NCBI GenBank assembly: GCA_018676675.1 | Contig: JABHEG010000277.1 | Location: 30,176 to 94,175 of the forward strand | DNA from: Lentisphaerota bacterium | Lineage (GTDB): Bacteria; Verrucomicrobiota; Lentisphaeria; Oligosphaerales; JABHEG01 | Length of the DNA: 64,000 nucleotides | Reading direction: 5' to 3' | Shown here: piece after piece, positions 44,647 through 54,200 of the stretch | Numbering within the stretch: the first letter of the stretch is position 1 | How the letters are laid out: each line of letters opens with the position of its first letter | Program-made: the position numbers and the translations under genes | The notes under the pieces: generated by a model | Told to the model about the DNA's origin: nothing | Database searches by the model: none | Seen by the model: the letters and a program-made list of their open reading frames with translations, nothing else

Positions 44647-47600
44647 ATGAACAGTCGCTTACAATCACTCCGACGGTTCTCTCTGCTCACGCTTCTCCTG
44701 TTTGCAGGCCCGTTCGTACCCGGGCAAGCACCTGGATCTGCCTTCCTCGCTGACTTCAGGCCTCCCCCCAAGAACTACGTAGCCAACGGCAGCTTCAACC
44801 GCGGATTGGATGGCTGGCATTTCTTTAAAAAACGTGGGGGCAGCATTGTTCCGGAAGGACCGAACGGGGAGACCTGCTTCAAGATCAGCGGCAGCTTCGA
44901 CGACTATGTCTACCTCTACAACATCGGCACCGCCAACGGTTGGCGCACAGACTTGAAAGAGGGGAGAACCTACACGCTGAGCGTCTCCTTCAAGGCTGAA
45001 GGCCTCACGAACATCGACGTCAACAAGGCCATCCACGTGCCAAACAACGGTTGGACAAAGGCCGTGGCTGTCGGCCCAGGAGCGGCGACTACGGCAGGCT
45101 GGGTGCGCAAAAGTCTGACCTTCAAAGCGCCGCCACAGACCAAACGACACGATGAGACCGGAGGCGACTACAGCCTGTTGCTTTTCTGGCCCCATGGTGC
45201 CGGCGGCACGCTCTGGGTGGATAACATCCAGGTTGAGGACGGTGCGAACGAGACCCCGTACAGCGATGTCCTCAATCACCAGGTGATGGCAACAGCGAAA
45301 CAACTGCAGAAGCTCCACTCGCAGGCCCAGCTGACCCGGCACGTATTGGCCAAGACGTTCGCTCATTCCAGCGCGGCCAATGACCTGGAGCGGCGGTTGA
45401 CGCTGAGCGGAGACAAGATCGAGAAACTCGGGGACGAGATCGCTGATTGGCAGCAGTTGTCAAACGCCCAATTGCGACGGATTGAAAAACGAACAGCCGC
45501 AGTTGCCAATGAGATGGCGGCAGCAATGTGTCCCATCTGGCTCGCGAATCCCCTCCTGATGGCCAAGGAAACGGACTTCCCCGAACGTCTGGAACTGGTC
45601 GGACCGCAGAGACTCACGTGCTACGTGAATGAAACGAGAAACCTGGGGCTGATGATCACCAATCTGTCCGGCCGGAACATCGATGCACGCGTTGCACCTC
45701 TGAGCTTCCTGCAAGAGGAGACGCAGGACATCGTTCCCGCAAGCCGGCTTGTCACGATGTACACGGCCCCGTTCATTCGCGGACACCTGGCCAAGGAGGA
45801 GCGGTTCACTGACCCCTTACCCAAAGCAAATGCCATGGGGCATCTGGCCATTCCCGCAGGCGAAAGCCGGCAGGCGTTGTTGTCGTTCTCGACCCGGGGG
45901 GTGCAGCCGGGAGTCTACCGAGGAGCCGTCCTGTTTGACCCGTTAGCCAACAAGACGCTTGCGCAGAAAGTGAGGGTCGAGTTGGAGGTGCTGCCTGTAC
46001 GCCTTCCGGATAGGGCGCCGGTGGATGTGGGTGCCCTTGGAAGCTATTCCCTGAGAGCCGAAGAGGCGCGGCGCCTGGGCCACAACGTGGTGTTTCTGCG
46101 GATACCGAGCGTCTTCCCGAACATCGATGGAAATGGTGTCCTGCAACGCCTTGACTACACGCACCTGGATCGCAAGATAAGGGATGCCAGAGCGGTCGTG
46201 CCGGACTGCACCTTCATGATGATCTTCTCAATCGGCATCCGCTTCATCAACGTTGCCAATCGTGGCGGTATCACCTGGCCGGACGCGCGGCTGAAGAGCG
46301 CCTGGCAAGCTTGGGTGAAGGCCGTGTGTGATCACTTGGTCACCGTGGGCGTCGACCACGACCAGTTCCTGCTGCAGGTGGTCGATGAGCCGGGCCCTGC
46401 AGAAGCAATCAAGGCCGCCGAGCTGCAGAGACTGGCAAAGGAAGCCGTTCCCGAATTGCGTCTCGCCTCTTTCCTTACCGGTTTCAATCCCGATCATGAA
46501 CACACCGCCACGTTCTACGATGGCCTCGACTATGTTGGCCCGATCGTGAAGGCGATCAGGAACAGCACATGCGCCGCCTACTTCCGGGCTCGTGGCAAGC
46601 GGGTGGCAGTCTATGACTGCTGCGAAACATCCGAGACGTTGAACCCGATCTCCTACTATCGTCTGATGCCATGGCGAGTGTGGCACCAAGCCCTGGCCGG
46701 CTGGTACTACTGGTATCGTGACGACCGGAACCCGAACTGGTCCTGTGCCAAATACATGTCAACGGTCTACCCGGTACGAGAAGGTAACAGCGATTTCACC
46801 AGCACTCCCCTGTGGCCTGAGGACACGTATGTCATCTCGCGCCGTTGGCTTGCCATGGAGGCCGGACACTTGGACTACAAGGCTCTGCATCTGCTGCGTC
46901 AGGCCCTGACTGAAACGGACACGGCACCCGGAGCAGACGCGACCGCGGCACAGGCGACCAGGGATTTCTTGAAAAACGCACCGGCCAAAGCCCTGGCCCT
47001 GGATGATCCGGCCAAGTACCCCCGGGCTCTGGCAGAGGGCGCTGACCCGCACTGCTTGGACCGGATGCGGGAGAGAATGGCGGAATTGACGGCTGCACTC
47101 CTGCAGGCCAACCCGATTAGGGTCGTCAACGAACCCCGAATCGACGCACGGGGAGTCCTGGCGTTTGAGACCGAGACACCCACCATCGTCACGATCCGTT
47201 ACCTGAACAACGGGCAACTGCCGTGGCGAGAAATTGCCCTGGATAGGTTTGCCCGGAAACATGTGATCCCGCTGGATGCAAGCGAAGGACAGACCGTCAC
47301 TACATGCGACATCCAAGTGTACGACCGCTCGGGGAGGGCTATCGCCATTTCCCCGTTCATTACCGCAGAGGTGTCGGTCGACAGCGTCTTCCCGGATGGC
47401 TATAGCATGGAGTGTCTGATCGACGGAGAACGGATCCCGGCAGCCCAGTACTGGCGTGGCAAGACCTGGATCTCGGCCCCAACGAACACCGAACATTGGG
47501 TGCGACTCGACTGGGACAGGCCCTGCAAGGTGAGTAGGTTGACGATCTGTTGGATGACCTTTGGTGGCCTGCCCTCCGCCTACAAGATCCAGTACCAGCA

Positions 47601-47790
47601 AGAGAACGACACTGTGGACTCGTGGACCGACATCAGCCCTACCTGGCGGGAAGCGACGGCCGCCCACGAGGCAATCGACTTCACCCCCGTCAAGACACAG
47701 TCCGTACGGGTGCTGCAGCGAGCAGGGGGAGGGAATCACCTGACCCCCACCATGATGGGCATGAGCGAGATCGAGGTCCACGGGCCGTGA
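44647..47790 (+). CDS. Secreted GH123/DUF4091-like glycosidase with F5/8-type C-terminal domain
   Basis: 1047 residues from the ATG at 44647; signal peptide to about residue 25. Residues about 30-215 form a jelly-roll carbohydrate-binding domain (NGSFNRGLDGWHFF, AGGTLWVDNIQVEDG). A helical stretch (about 225-300) follows, then a beta domain (about 310-450). The barrel (about 455-760) contains VVDEPGPAEAIKAAELQRLAKEAVPELRLA, with Asp-Glu in the position of the catalytic pair of GH123 N-acetylgalactosaminidases, and VAVYDCCETSE... MPWRVWHQALAGWYYWYRDDRN. The C-terminal part (about 915-1047) is an F5/8 type C/discoidin domain (WVRLDWDRPCKVSRLTICW). Activity on N-acetylhexosamine polymers is plausible. 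Confidence 0.8.
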   Translation: MNSRLQSLRRFSLLTLLLFAGPFVPGQAPGSAFLADFRPPPKNYVANGSFNRGLDGWHFFKKRGGSIVPEGPNGETCFKISGSFDDYVYLYNIGTANGWRTDLKEGRTYTLSVSFKAEGLTNIDVNKAIHVPNNGWTKAVAVGPGAATTAGWVRKSLTFKAPPQTKRHDETGGDYSLLLFWPHGAGGTLWVDNIQVEDGANETPYSDVLNHQVMATAKQLQKLHSQAQLTRHVLAKTFAHSSAANDLERRLTLSGDKIEKLGDEIADWQQLSNAQLRRIEKRTAAVANEMAAAMCPIWLANPLLMAKETDFPERLELVGPQRLTCYVNETRNLGLMITNLSGRNIDARVAPLSFLQEETQDIVPASRLVTMYTAPFIRGHLAKEERFTDPLPKANAMGHLAIPAGESRQALLSFSTRGVQPGVYRGAVLFDPLANKTLAQKVRVELEVLPVRLPDRAPVDVGALGSYSLRAEEARRLGHNVVFLRIPSVFPNIDGNGVLQRLDYTHLDRKIRDARAVVPDCTFMMIFSIGIRFINVANRGGITWPDARLKSAWQAWVKAVCDHLVTVGVDHDQFLLQVVDEPGPAEAIKAAELQRLAKEAVPELRLASFLTGFNPDHEHTATFYDGLDYVGPIVKAIRNSTCAAYFRARGKRVAVYDCCETSETLNPISYYRLMPWRVWHQALAGWYYWYRDDRNPNWSCAKYMSTVYPVREGNSDFTSTPLWPEDTYVISRRWLAMEAGHLDYKALHLLRQALTETDTAPGADATAAQATRDFLKNAPAKALALDDPAKYPRALAEGADPHCLDRMRERMAELTAALLQANPIRVVNEPRIDARGVLAFETETPTIVTIRYLNNGQLPWREIALDRFARKHVIPLDASEGQTVTTCDIQVYDRSGRAIAISPFITAEVSVDSVFPDGYSMECLIDGERIPAAQYWRGKTWISAPTNTEHWVRLDWDRPCKVSRLTICWMTFGGLPSAYKIQYQQENDTVDSWTDISPTWREATAAHEAIDFTPVKTQSVRVLQRAGGGNHLTPTMMGMSEIEVHGP

Positions 47791-47827
47791 ACTTAGGGAC
47801 TGGTCATCGGCTACTTGGTACATCGGG

Positions 47828-50131
47828 ATGCAACACATGATCAAGAGAATGGTGGCTATCATGGCGTTAACGGCGAGCACGGTGTGGTCTCAGGGCAAAG
47901 ACATACCCGGCGAGACGGTTCCACGAGGCGTGCCGGCCCCAAGACTGTTTGAGGAACTGAACTACGAACTACCGGGCCTGGCAGGCGTGAAGGCAGCATG
48001 GGACAGGGGAGACGAGAATGGAGCCAAGGCCGCACTGCTGACGTATTTCCGATCCCGAGAGGACGTGGTCAAGCCCGGGTCGTCCAAGACGTATGACACG
48101 ACGTTGGCGGACGAACTGCTCAAAGGGCGATTCGTCTGGGGCGATATGGTTCTCAACTACGGGCCCACCGTTGCGGATATCGCGTGGTACAAGGTCCCGA
48201 TGGACATCCATTGGCCCACGTTTGACCACGAGATCGGCCGGGGAACGTACGTCTACAAACTCGGAAAGGCCTACTGCGCCACGGGTGACGACAGATACGT
48301 CGAGCACCTCGTCAAGCTCATGCTGGAGTTCATCAAGGACTGTCCTGTGGAGCAGGGCCGCGCTATGCCGAGAATCAACAACATGGACGGCTATGCAGTC
48401 AGACTCATCGGCCGTGAGGCTTTGGCAACAGATGGGCATCCAGCCATGTACTGGACGCTCATGGCCGCCATGAGGCGCACCCAACAATGGGCGCGCTTCT
48501 TCCAGTACTGTGTCACATCGCCCGCCGTCACCCCTGACGCCTTGGTGACGATCCTGACCTCGCTCATCGAGCACGAACGCTTCATCGTGGACGCAACTAC
48601 GACCATCACCCGCGGCAATCACGGCACACGCAACGCGGCCGCGGTTCTGGAGATTGCCGCAAAGTTCCCGGAAATTGCCGAACGCGAACAGTGGGCCGAC
48701 CGGGGCCTTGCGGACCTCCTGCTGCGCTACAACTGGAAGGGCACGGGACCGTACGCCTTCATCTACCCCGACGGAGCGACTGAAGAGATCTCTCCGGAGG
48801 TCGGCCGAGGGGATTACGGCACGCTGCTCCAGGCGATGTCATGGCTCCGGATGCTCGGCCGGGACATGCCGCGGCAACTCCTCGATATCCAAGAGAAGAA
48901 CATTGAGTACTTCGCCTACATCTCATGGCCAAGCGAACTGGCTTGGCGGGCAGCGCGCAAGCGCCGGGGCCCCGAGCTGCCGGGGCGCGGAGACGTCGAC
49001 TACATCGAGAGCGGCGGGACCACGGGCACCATCCCGGAACAGACATCCTACCCGCTTCGTTCAGGCGAAACCTGCTATGCGGGAACGTACGTCATGCGCA
49101 GCGACTGGACCCCGGATGCGGTGGCGCTGCGCGTCCGCTTTGGCCCGATCCAATACAAGTACAGTCAGAGCGGTCTGGGGGATGTCGGGGACATCGGTGT
49201 GTGGGGATACGGCACCCACCTCATCCCGCACATCTACAAGCACCCCCGAACAGGGCCCTTCAGGGAGTATGGCGATCGGAGCTTTGTGGGAGATGGCAGG
49301 TCGGAGAACACCATCTCGGTGGACGGGCATGGTCAAAGTCGCTTTGGCCGCGTTCGTTACATCGACGAACCGCTCACCAACCCCTGGGTAACAACGCCCG
49401 TGTTCGACTACGTGCGGGGAGGCTACGCGTTCGACCCCAAAGAAGCCCCCGTCACGCACACCCGTGCCGTTCTCTTCATGAAGCCGGACTACTTCGTCGT
49501 GCTGGACACCATCGAGGGCGATGGCGAGCACGACTACCGGATGAAGTACCAACTTCACCAGGATCTGACCGTGGTCACAGAAGGAGTGCGCGTCATGGGC
49601 AGGTCACGGAACGGACCCGGTGTCATCGTGTCTCCATCGCGCCCTGATCTGGCCCTCTCAGTGATCGAGGGACAGGATGATCCGTTCAAAGAAGGTTGGC
49701 ATCTACTGGATGAAAAGCGCGCGGAAACCGCCCCGGCACTGATCTATGAGTGGCGTGAGCAGGGCCCGGAAATGGTTGAAACCGTCATCTGCCCCGTGCC
49801 TCGCGATGGGTCACCCCGTATGCGGCTGGAACGCAGTGTCGAGGGGACAACAGTGACCCTTACTGTCACGCGGCCGGAAGGCACGGATGTGATCACCACA
49901 GACGCAGCAGGTAACCTGACGTTGCGCCGTATGCGAGAAGAGAAGGTATACGCCGCCGGCAGACTGGGAGCAGCGAACATCGAGGCCCCCGGGCTCGCCC
50001 TGGCGGCCCCCAAGGCAGGGGGAGCCTATGTGGTTCGCGACGGCCAGGGCTACATTGCCGCCTCGAACTGCGGAGCCCTCGTCTCAATCCCCGGAGCCGA
50101 TGTGAAAGTCATCGAGTGGCAAGGGCGCTAG
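47828..50131 (+). CDS. Secreted heparinase II/III-like polysaccharide lyase
   Basis: 767 residues from the ATG at 47828 (or 47837). A signal peptide (MVAIMALTASTVWSQ) precedes an alpha-toroid (about 60-400) with ITRGNHGTRNAAAVLEIAAKFPE and FIYPDGATEEISPEVGRGDYGTLLQ, matching the catalytic Asn-His and DG-E-S elements of the heparinase II/III and alginate-lyase superfamily. A C-terminal stack of beta-sheets (about 410-767) contains RSDWTPDAVALRVRFGP, VVLDTIEGDGEHDYRMKYQLH. Such enzymes cleave uronic-acid polymers (heparin, heparan, alginate) by elimination. It is 37 bases after the GH123-like gene in the same direction. Confidence 0.82.
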   Translation: MQHMIKRMVAIMALTASTVWSQGKDIPGETVPRGVPAPRLFEELNYELPGLAGVKAAWDRGDENGAKAALLTYFRSREDVVKPGSSKTYDTTLADELLKGRFVWGDMVLNYGPTVADIAWYKVPMDIHWPTFDHEIGRGTYVYKLGKAYCATGDDRYVEHLVKLMLEFIKDCPVEQGRAMPRINNMDGYAVRLIGREALATDGHPAMYWTLMAAMRRTQQWARFFQYCVTSPAVTPDALVTILTSLIEHERFIVDATTTITRGNHGTRNAAAVLEIAAKFPEIAEREQWADRGLADLLLRYNWKGTGPYAFIYPDGATEEISPEVGRGDYGTLLQAMSWLRMLGRDMPRQLLDIQEKNIEYFAYISWPSELAWRAARKRRGPELPGRGDVDYIESGGTTGTIPEQTSYPLRSGETCYAGTYVMRSDWTPDAVALRVRFGPIQYKYSQSGLGDVGDIGVWGYGTHLIPHIYKHPRTGPFREYGDRSFVGDGRSENTISVDGHGQSRFGRVRYIDEPLTNPWVTTPVFDYVRGGYAFDPKEAPVTHTRAVLFMKPDYFVVLDTIEGDGEHDYRMKYQLHQDLTVVTEGVRVMGRSRNGPGVIVSPSRPDLALSVIEGQDDPFKEGWHLLDEKRAETAPALIYEWREQGPEMVETVICPVPRDGSPRMRLERSVEGTTVTLTVTRPEGTDVITTDAAGNLTLRRMREEKVYAAGRLGAANIEAPGLALAAPKAGGAYVVRDGQGYIAASNCGALVSIPGADVKVIEWQGR

Positions 50132-50133
50132 TT

Positions 50134-50263
50134 TAGTGCCTGCACGGAAACGCCTGTGGTGGTGGATTTGAGCGGTCGAGGGCGACCGCCCTCCAGGCCA
50201 AAGACGTCATTCACCGCACCCCCTTGGAGGGCGGTCGCCCTCGACCGCTGGGTTTCCGTGCAG
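50134..50263. repeat. Element with long inverted repeats
   Basis: AGCGGTCGAGGGCGACCGCC and following bases (50171-50195) pair perfectly over 25 bases with 50225-50249. Outside them CTGCACGGAAAC (50140-50151) pairs with GTTTCCGTGCAG (50252-50263). About 29 bases lie in the middle (CGCACCCCCT-type). It sits between the heparinase-like gene and the deacetylase gene. It can form a long hairpin, so it might block or end transcription, but it lacks a U-tract and looks like a small mobile repeat. A variant of the arm is at 22790-22812. Confidence 0.75.
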
Positions 50264-50309
50264 CCACTAGCTCAGTGTCTGAATCCTGACTTCAAGAGAG
50301 GTCAATCGC

Positions 50310-51266
50310 ATGCCGAAACGTCGAAAACTCGCGCTGGCCTATGACCCGCTGTGCAAGAAGCACCGCCCTGGTCCCACCCACCCCGAACGCCCCGAACGGG
50401 TTGATGCATGCCTGGGAGGCGTCGTGGAAGTGGCCACCGCCGAGGACACCGTGGAGCTTGACCCTGCAGTCGTGACAGACGCGGAACTGACTCTGTGCCA
50501 CACACAGGAGTACGTGGATCTGGCGCGCCAGGAAGTCGAAGATGGGCGCTGGTGCCTGAGCACCGGGGATACGAGTATCTGTCCGGGATCATGGGATGCA
50601 GCGGTCGCCGCGGTAGGTCTTGTACTGGAAGCCGCGGACACCGTGTTCGCCGGCAGTGCGGACCTCGCATTCTGCCCCGTCAGACCACCCGGTCACCATG
50701 CAACCCCAACTCGGGGAATGGGCTTCTGTGTACTCAACAACGTGGCCATCGCCGCCCGCTATGTACAGCGAGAATACCACCTTGAACGGGTGGCAATCAT
50801 CGACTGGGATGTCCACCATGGAAACGGGACGCAGGAGGCGTTCTACGAGGATCCGTCCGTCTTCTACTTCAGCACGCATCAGTCTCCACTCTATCCTGGG
50901 ACAGGTCGAAGGGAGGAGACGGGTAGCGGCCCAGGCAAAGGAACAACCATGAACTGTCCCGTTCCTCAGGGAGCAGGAAGGGAGGAGATTCTCGGGGCTT
51001 TGAGAGAGAAACTCGTCCCCGCGATGGTTGAGTTCAAACCCCAGATCGTGCTTCTCTCGGCCGGATTCGACGGCCATCGTGACGATCCCATTGGTGGCCT
51101 GCGGCTCACCGACGACGACTTCGCCGACATCACGCGCCTCTGCCTGGAAATAGCCGATACTCACGCTGAAGGCAGACTGATCAGCGTTCTTGAAGGTGGA
51201 TACAATCTGACCGCCCTCATGAGCGCAGTTGCCGCTCACACAAGCGTCCTTATCGGGAAAAGCTGA
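50310..51266 (+). CDS. Histone-deacetylase-family (AcuC-like) zinc deacetylase
   Basis: 318 residues from the ATG at 50310, eight bases after GAGAGG. The HDAC fold motifs are intact: HPERPERV, PVRPPGHHAT (His 129, 130), VAIIDWDVHHGNGTQEAF with zinc ligands Asp 167 and His 169, LLSAGFDGHRDDPIG (Asp 255) and the transition-state Tyr 299 in LEGGYN. Bacterial members remove acetyl groups from proteins, polyamines or other amines. It has no signal peptide and is therefore cytoplasmic. It lies inside a run of secreted carbohydrate-active genes, 18 bases before the next, so deacetylation of an acetylated metabolite from the same substrate is a possibility. Confidence 0.93.
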   Translation: MPKRRKLALAYDPLCKKHRPGPTHPERPERVDACLGGVVEVATAEDTVELDPAVVTDAELTLCHTQEYVDLARQEVEDGRWCLSTGDTSICPGSWDAAVAAVGLVLEAADTVFAGSADLAFCPVRPPGHHATPTRGMGFCVLNNVAIAARYVQREYHLERVAIIDWDVHHGNGTQEAFYEDPSVFYFSTHQSPLYPGTGRREETGSGPGKGTTMNCPVPQGAGREEILGALREKLVPAMVEFKPQIVLLSAGFDGHRDDPIGGLRLTDDDFADITRLCLEIADTHAEGRLISVLEGGYNLTALMSAVAAHTSVLIGKS

Positions 51267-51284
51267 CGACAAAGGAGAATGGTC

Positions 51285-54200
51285 ATGCGATTGTGGAGGG
51301 TTTTCTGCGCGGGGTGTCTGGGTTGGGCCTTTGCCCATCTGTTCGTCTGCCGGAGTCAGGCTCAACCGGCGCCGGCAATGACCATTGAGAACGACCATAT
51401 CAAGCTTCTTGTGGGGAGGGATGGTCAGATTCTGCAGGTGATCGACCGAGAGTCCGGGGCTGAGCTTTGCGCTAAGCCTGGCGGGACACCTTTCGCTCGG
51501 GTCACCAAGGGCGGCAAAGAGACCGGCTCCACCGGGGCGTCGCTTGTGGATGGCGTGCTGGACCTCGAGTTTGGGGAAGCAACCGTCTCCGCCAAACTGA
51601 AGGTCACCCCGCGAGGAAGCCATTTCCTGTTCGAGGTCACGTCTGTCAGTGACAAGGCGGTGGACCGCCTGACCTTTCTTGACCTTCCTCTTTCCCTCAA
51701 AGGGACTCCCGAGGAATCGGTCGCGGGTTGTGTTCTGGCCCTCAATCTGCAGACACAGGTGCACGGCATTCCGGCAGCCACCAGTCGGCTTCGAGCCGCG
51801 TGTTACCCGCGCTTCGGGTTTGCCGGTGCCAAAGCAGCTGTGATCATTTGCCCGCAGGGAGAGCTTCGGTCGGTGATGCAAGAGGTGGTCAGTGCAGCCG
51901 AGGATCTTCCCCACTCACCGATTGGCGGCCCCTGGGCCCTGGATGGCAAGGACAACAACGGGTCCTACCTGTTCAACACCAGCGACCTGTCCGAGGAAAC
52001 TGTAGACGAATGGATCGCTCTGGCACAGACTTTGGGGATTACCCAAATCGACTTCCATGGCGGCACGTCGTTCCGGTTTGGTGACTGTCGTCCGAACCCG
52101 ACAACCTATCCGCGCGGGGCCGCCAGCATGAAGGCCGTTCTCGACAAACTCCACGGGGCCGGAATTCTGGCCGGACTGCACACCTATGCCATGTTCATCG
52201 ACAAGTCTTGCCCGTGGGTGACGCCTGTACCCGATCCCCGACTGGGAACCGATGCGACGTTCACGTTGCGGGCCGCGCTCAACGCGGAGATGACCGACGT
52301 CCCGGTGGAGGAGACCACCGCAACCATGTCGACGATCACCGGCTTCTTCGTGCGCAACAGCGTAACATTGCGTATCGGGGACGAACTGATCACCTATGCC
52401 GGCCTCTCGAAGAAGCAACCCTATGCCTTCACGCAGTGCAAACGGGGGGCTTACGGCACCGCGGTGTCCGCACATGAAAAGAGCGCAAAGGTCTACCACC
52501 TGCGTGAGTGCTTTGGACGCTTCGTCCCCGACGGGGATTCTACCCTCTTCACAGAAGTTGCGGCCAAGACGGCGGAACTCTACAACGCCGCCGGGTTCGA
52601 CATGATCTATCTCGACGCACTGGATGGTGGTGACGCCGTCGCCGGCCGTGAGAATGCTTGGCACTACCAGTCCAAATTCACGTTCGCGATCTGTGAGCGG
52701 ATCGAACGACCCGCGATCATGGAGATGAGTACGTTCCACCATCATCTGTGGTATGTCCGGTCCCGCATGGGGGCCTGGGACCACCCCACCCGCAGCCACA
52801 AGAAGTTCATCGACATCCACGGCCAAGCAAACCAGCGGTTGCACCGCCAGTTCCTGCCGGGGCACTTGGGGTGGTGGGCCTTCAAGACGTGGCATGGTCT
52901 TGACAGTGAACCGACCTATGAGGACGACATCGAGTACCTCTGCACCAAGGCCCTCGCCAGCAACACGGGCCTCTCCATCATGGGGATCACCCCAGCCAAC
53001 GTCGGCAAGATTCCAGCCTTGCCACGCCTCGCAAGCATCGTCCGGCGCCACGAGTCTCTGCGCCACGCAGGTTACTTCAGTGAGGAGATAAAGCAGAAGT
53101 TGCGGGTGCCGGGCGATGAGTATGCCCTGTTCCAAGGCGATGATGGTGACTGGCAGTTCCGGCCGGAGGAACATGATCGTCACAAGGTCGAGAGTCGGGA
53201 AGCCTGGAGTAGCACCTGGACCGTCGAGAACAGCTTTGACTCACAGCCGCCCGCCCTGCGGATCGAGGTGTTGACGGCGGCACGGCCCTACGACAGCAGC
53301 GACGGCAAGGTGCTGGCGGATCTTGGCGAGGTTGGGGTGCTGCCGCAGGTTGCCGCTCAGCCCGGCATAGCCGCCACGCTCGAGCCGTCGACCGCTCAGG
53401 TACGGACCGGGACCGTCAGCGGCTGTTTCTCCGCAACCAACTCAACCCCGACAGCGATCCGTTCGTGGAGCAAAATGGGGAAGACATTCTCGCCACCTCT
53501 GGACCTCAGCGGAAACCGTGCGCTCGGGTTGTGGGTCTACGGCGACGGCAAGGGCGAGGTGATCAACCTGCAGCAGACGAGCCCGTCCCACCTGTCCCAT
53601 GGCATCGCTGATCACTACATCCTCGTCGATTTCGTTGGCTGGCGCTATCTCGAACTTATCGAGCCGGAGGGCGCGCGACACGCCGACTACTCTTGGCCTT
53701 ACGGCGGCATCTACTCCATCTACCGTGAAAGCATCAGGCCGAATGCCGTCCAGACCCTCAGCCTGTGGTACAACAATCTGCCCCCCGGAGAACAGGCGAC
53801 GTGCTACCTGAGCCCTATCCAAGCCCTGCCGACAGTTGAGGCGACACTGCGCAATCCCCGGGTCAGTATTGGCGGAGCGACGCTCACCTTCCCGGTCGAG
53901 ATCAAGACCGGCCAGGTGCTTGAGTTCCGCTCGCCTACCGACTGCAGGCTCTTTGGTCGCCAAGGCGAGGATCTTGCTCGGGTAACGCCTCTCGGCGATG
54001 TGCCGACACTCGCTGCCGGTGCGAACCTGGTCAGGTTTGAGTGCGACGAGACAGATGGACTGAACCCCCGTGCCTACGTCAGTGTAATCACCCGTGGCGC
54101 CCCTGTGCGCGGCAAGGCGCCAGATGATCAGATCGGTTGGGATCTCCTGCGTCGTGAGGACGATCCTCCGCACACGATCCGAGCATTGGACGGCAAGCAG

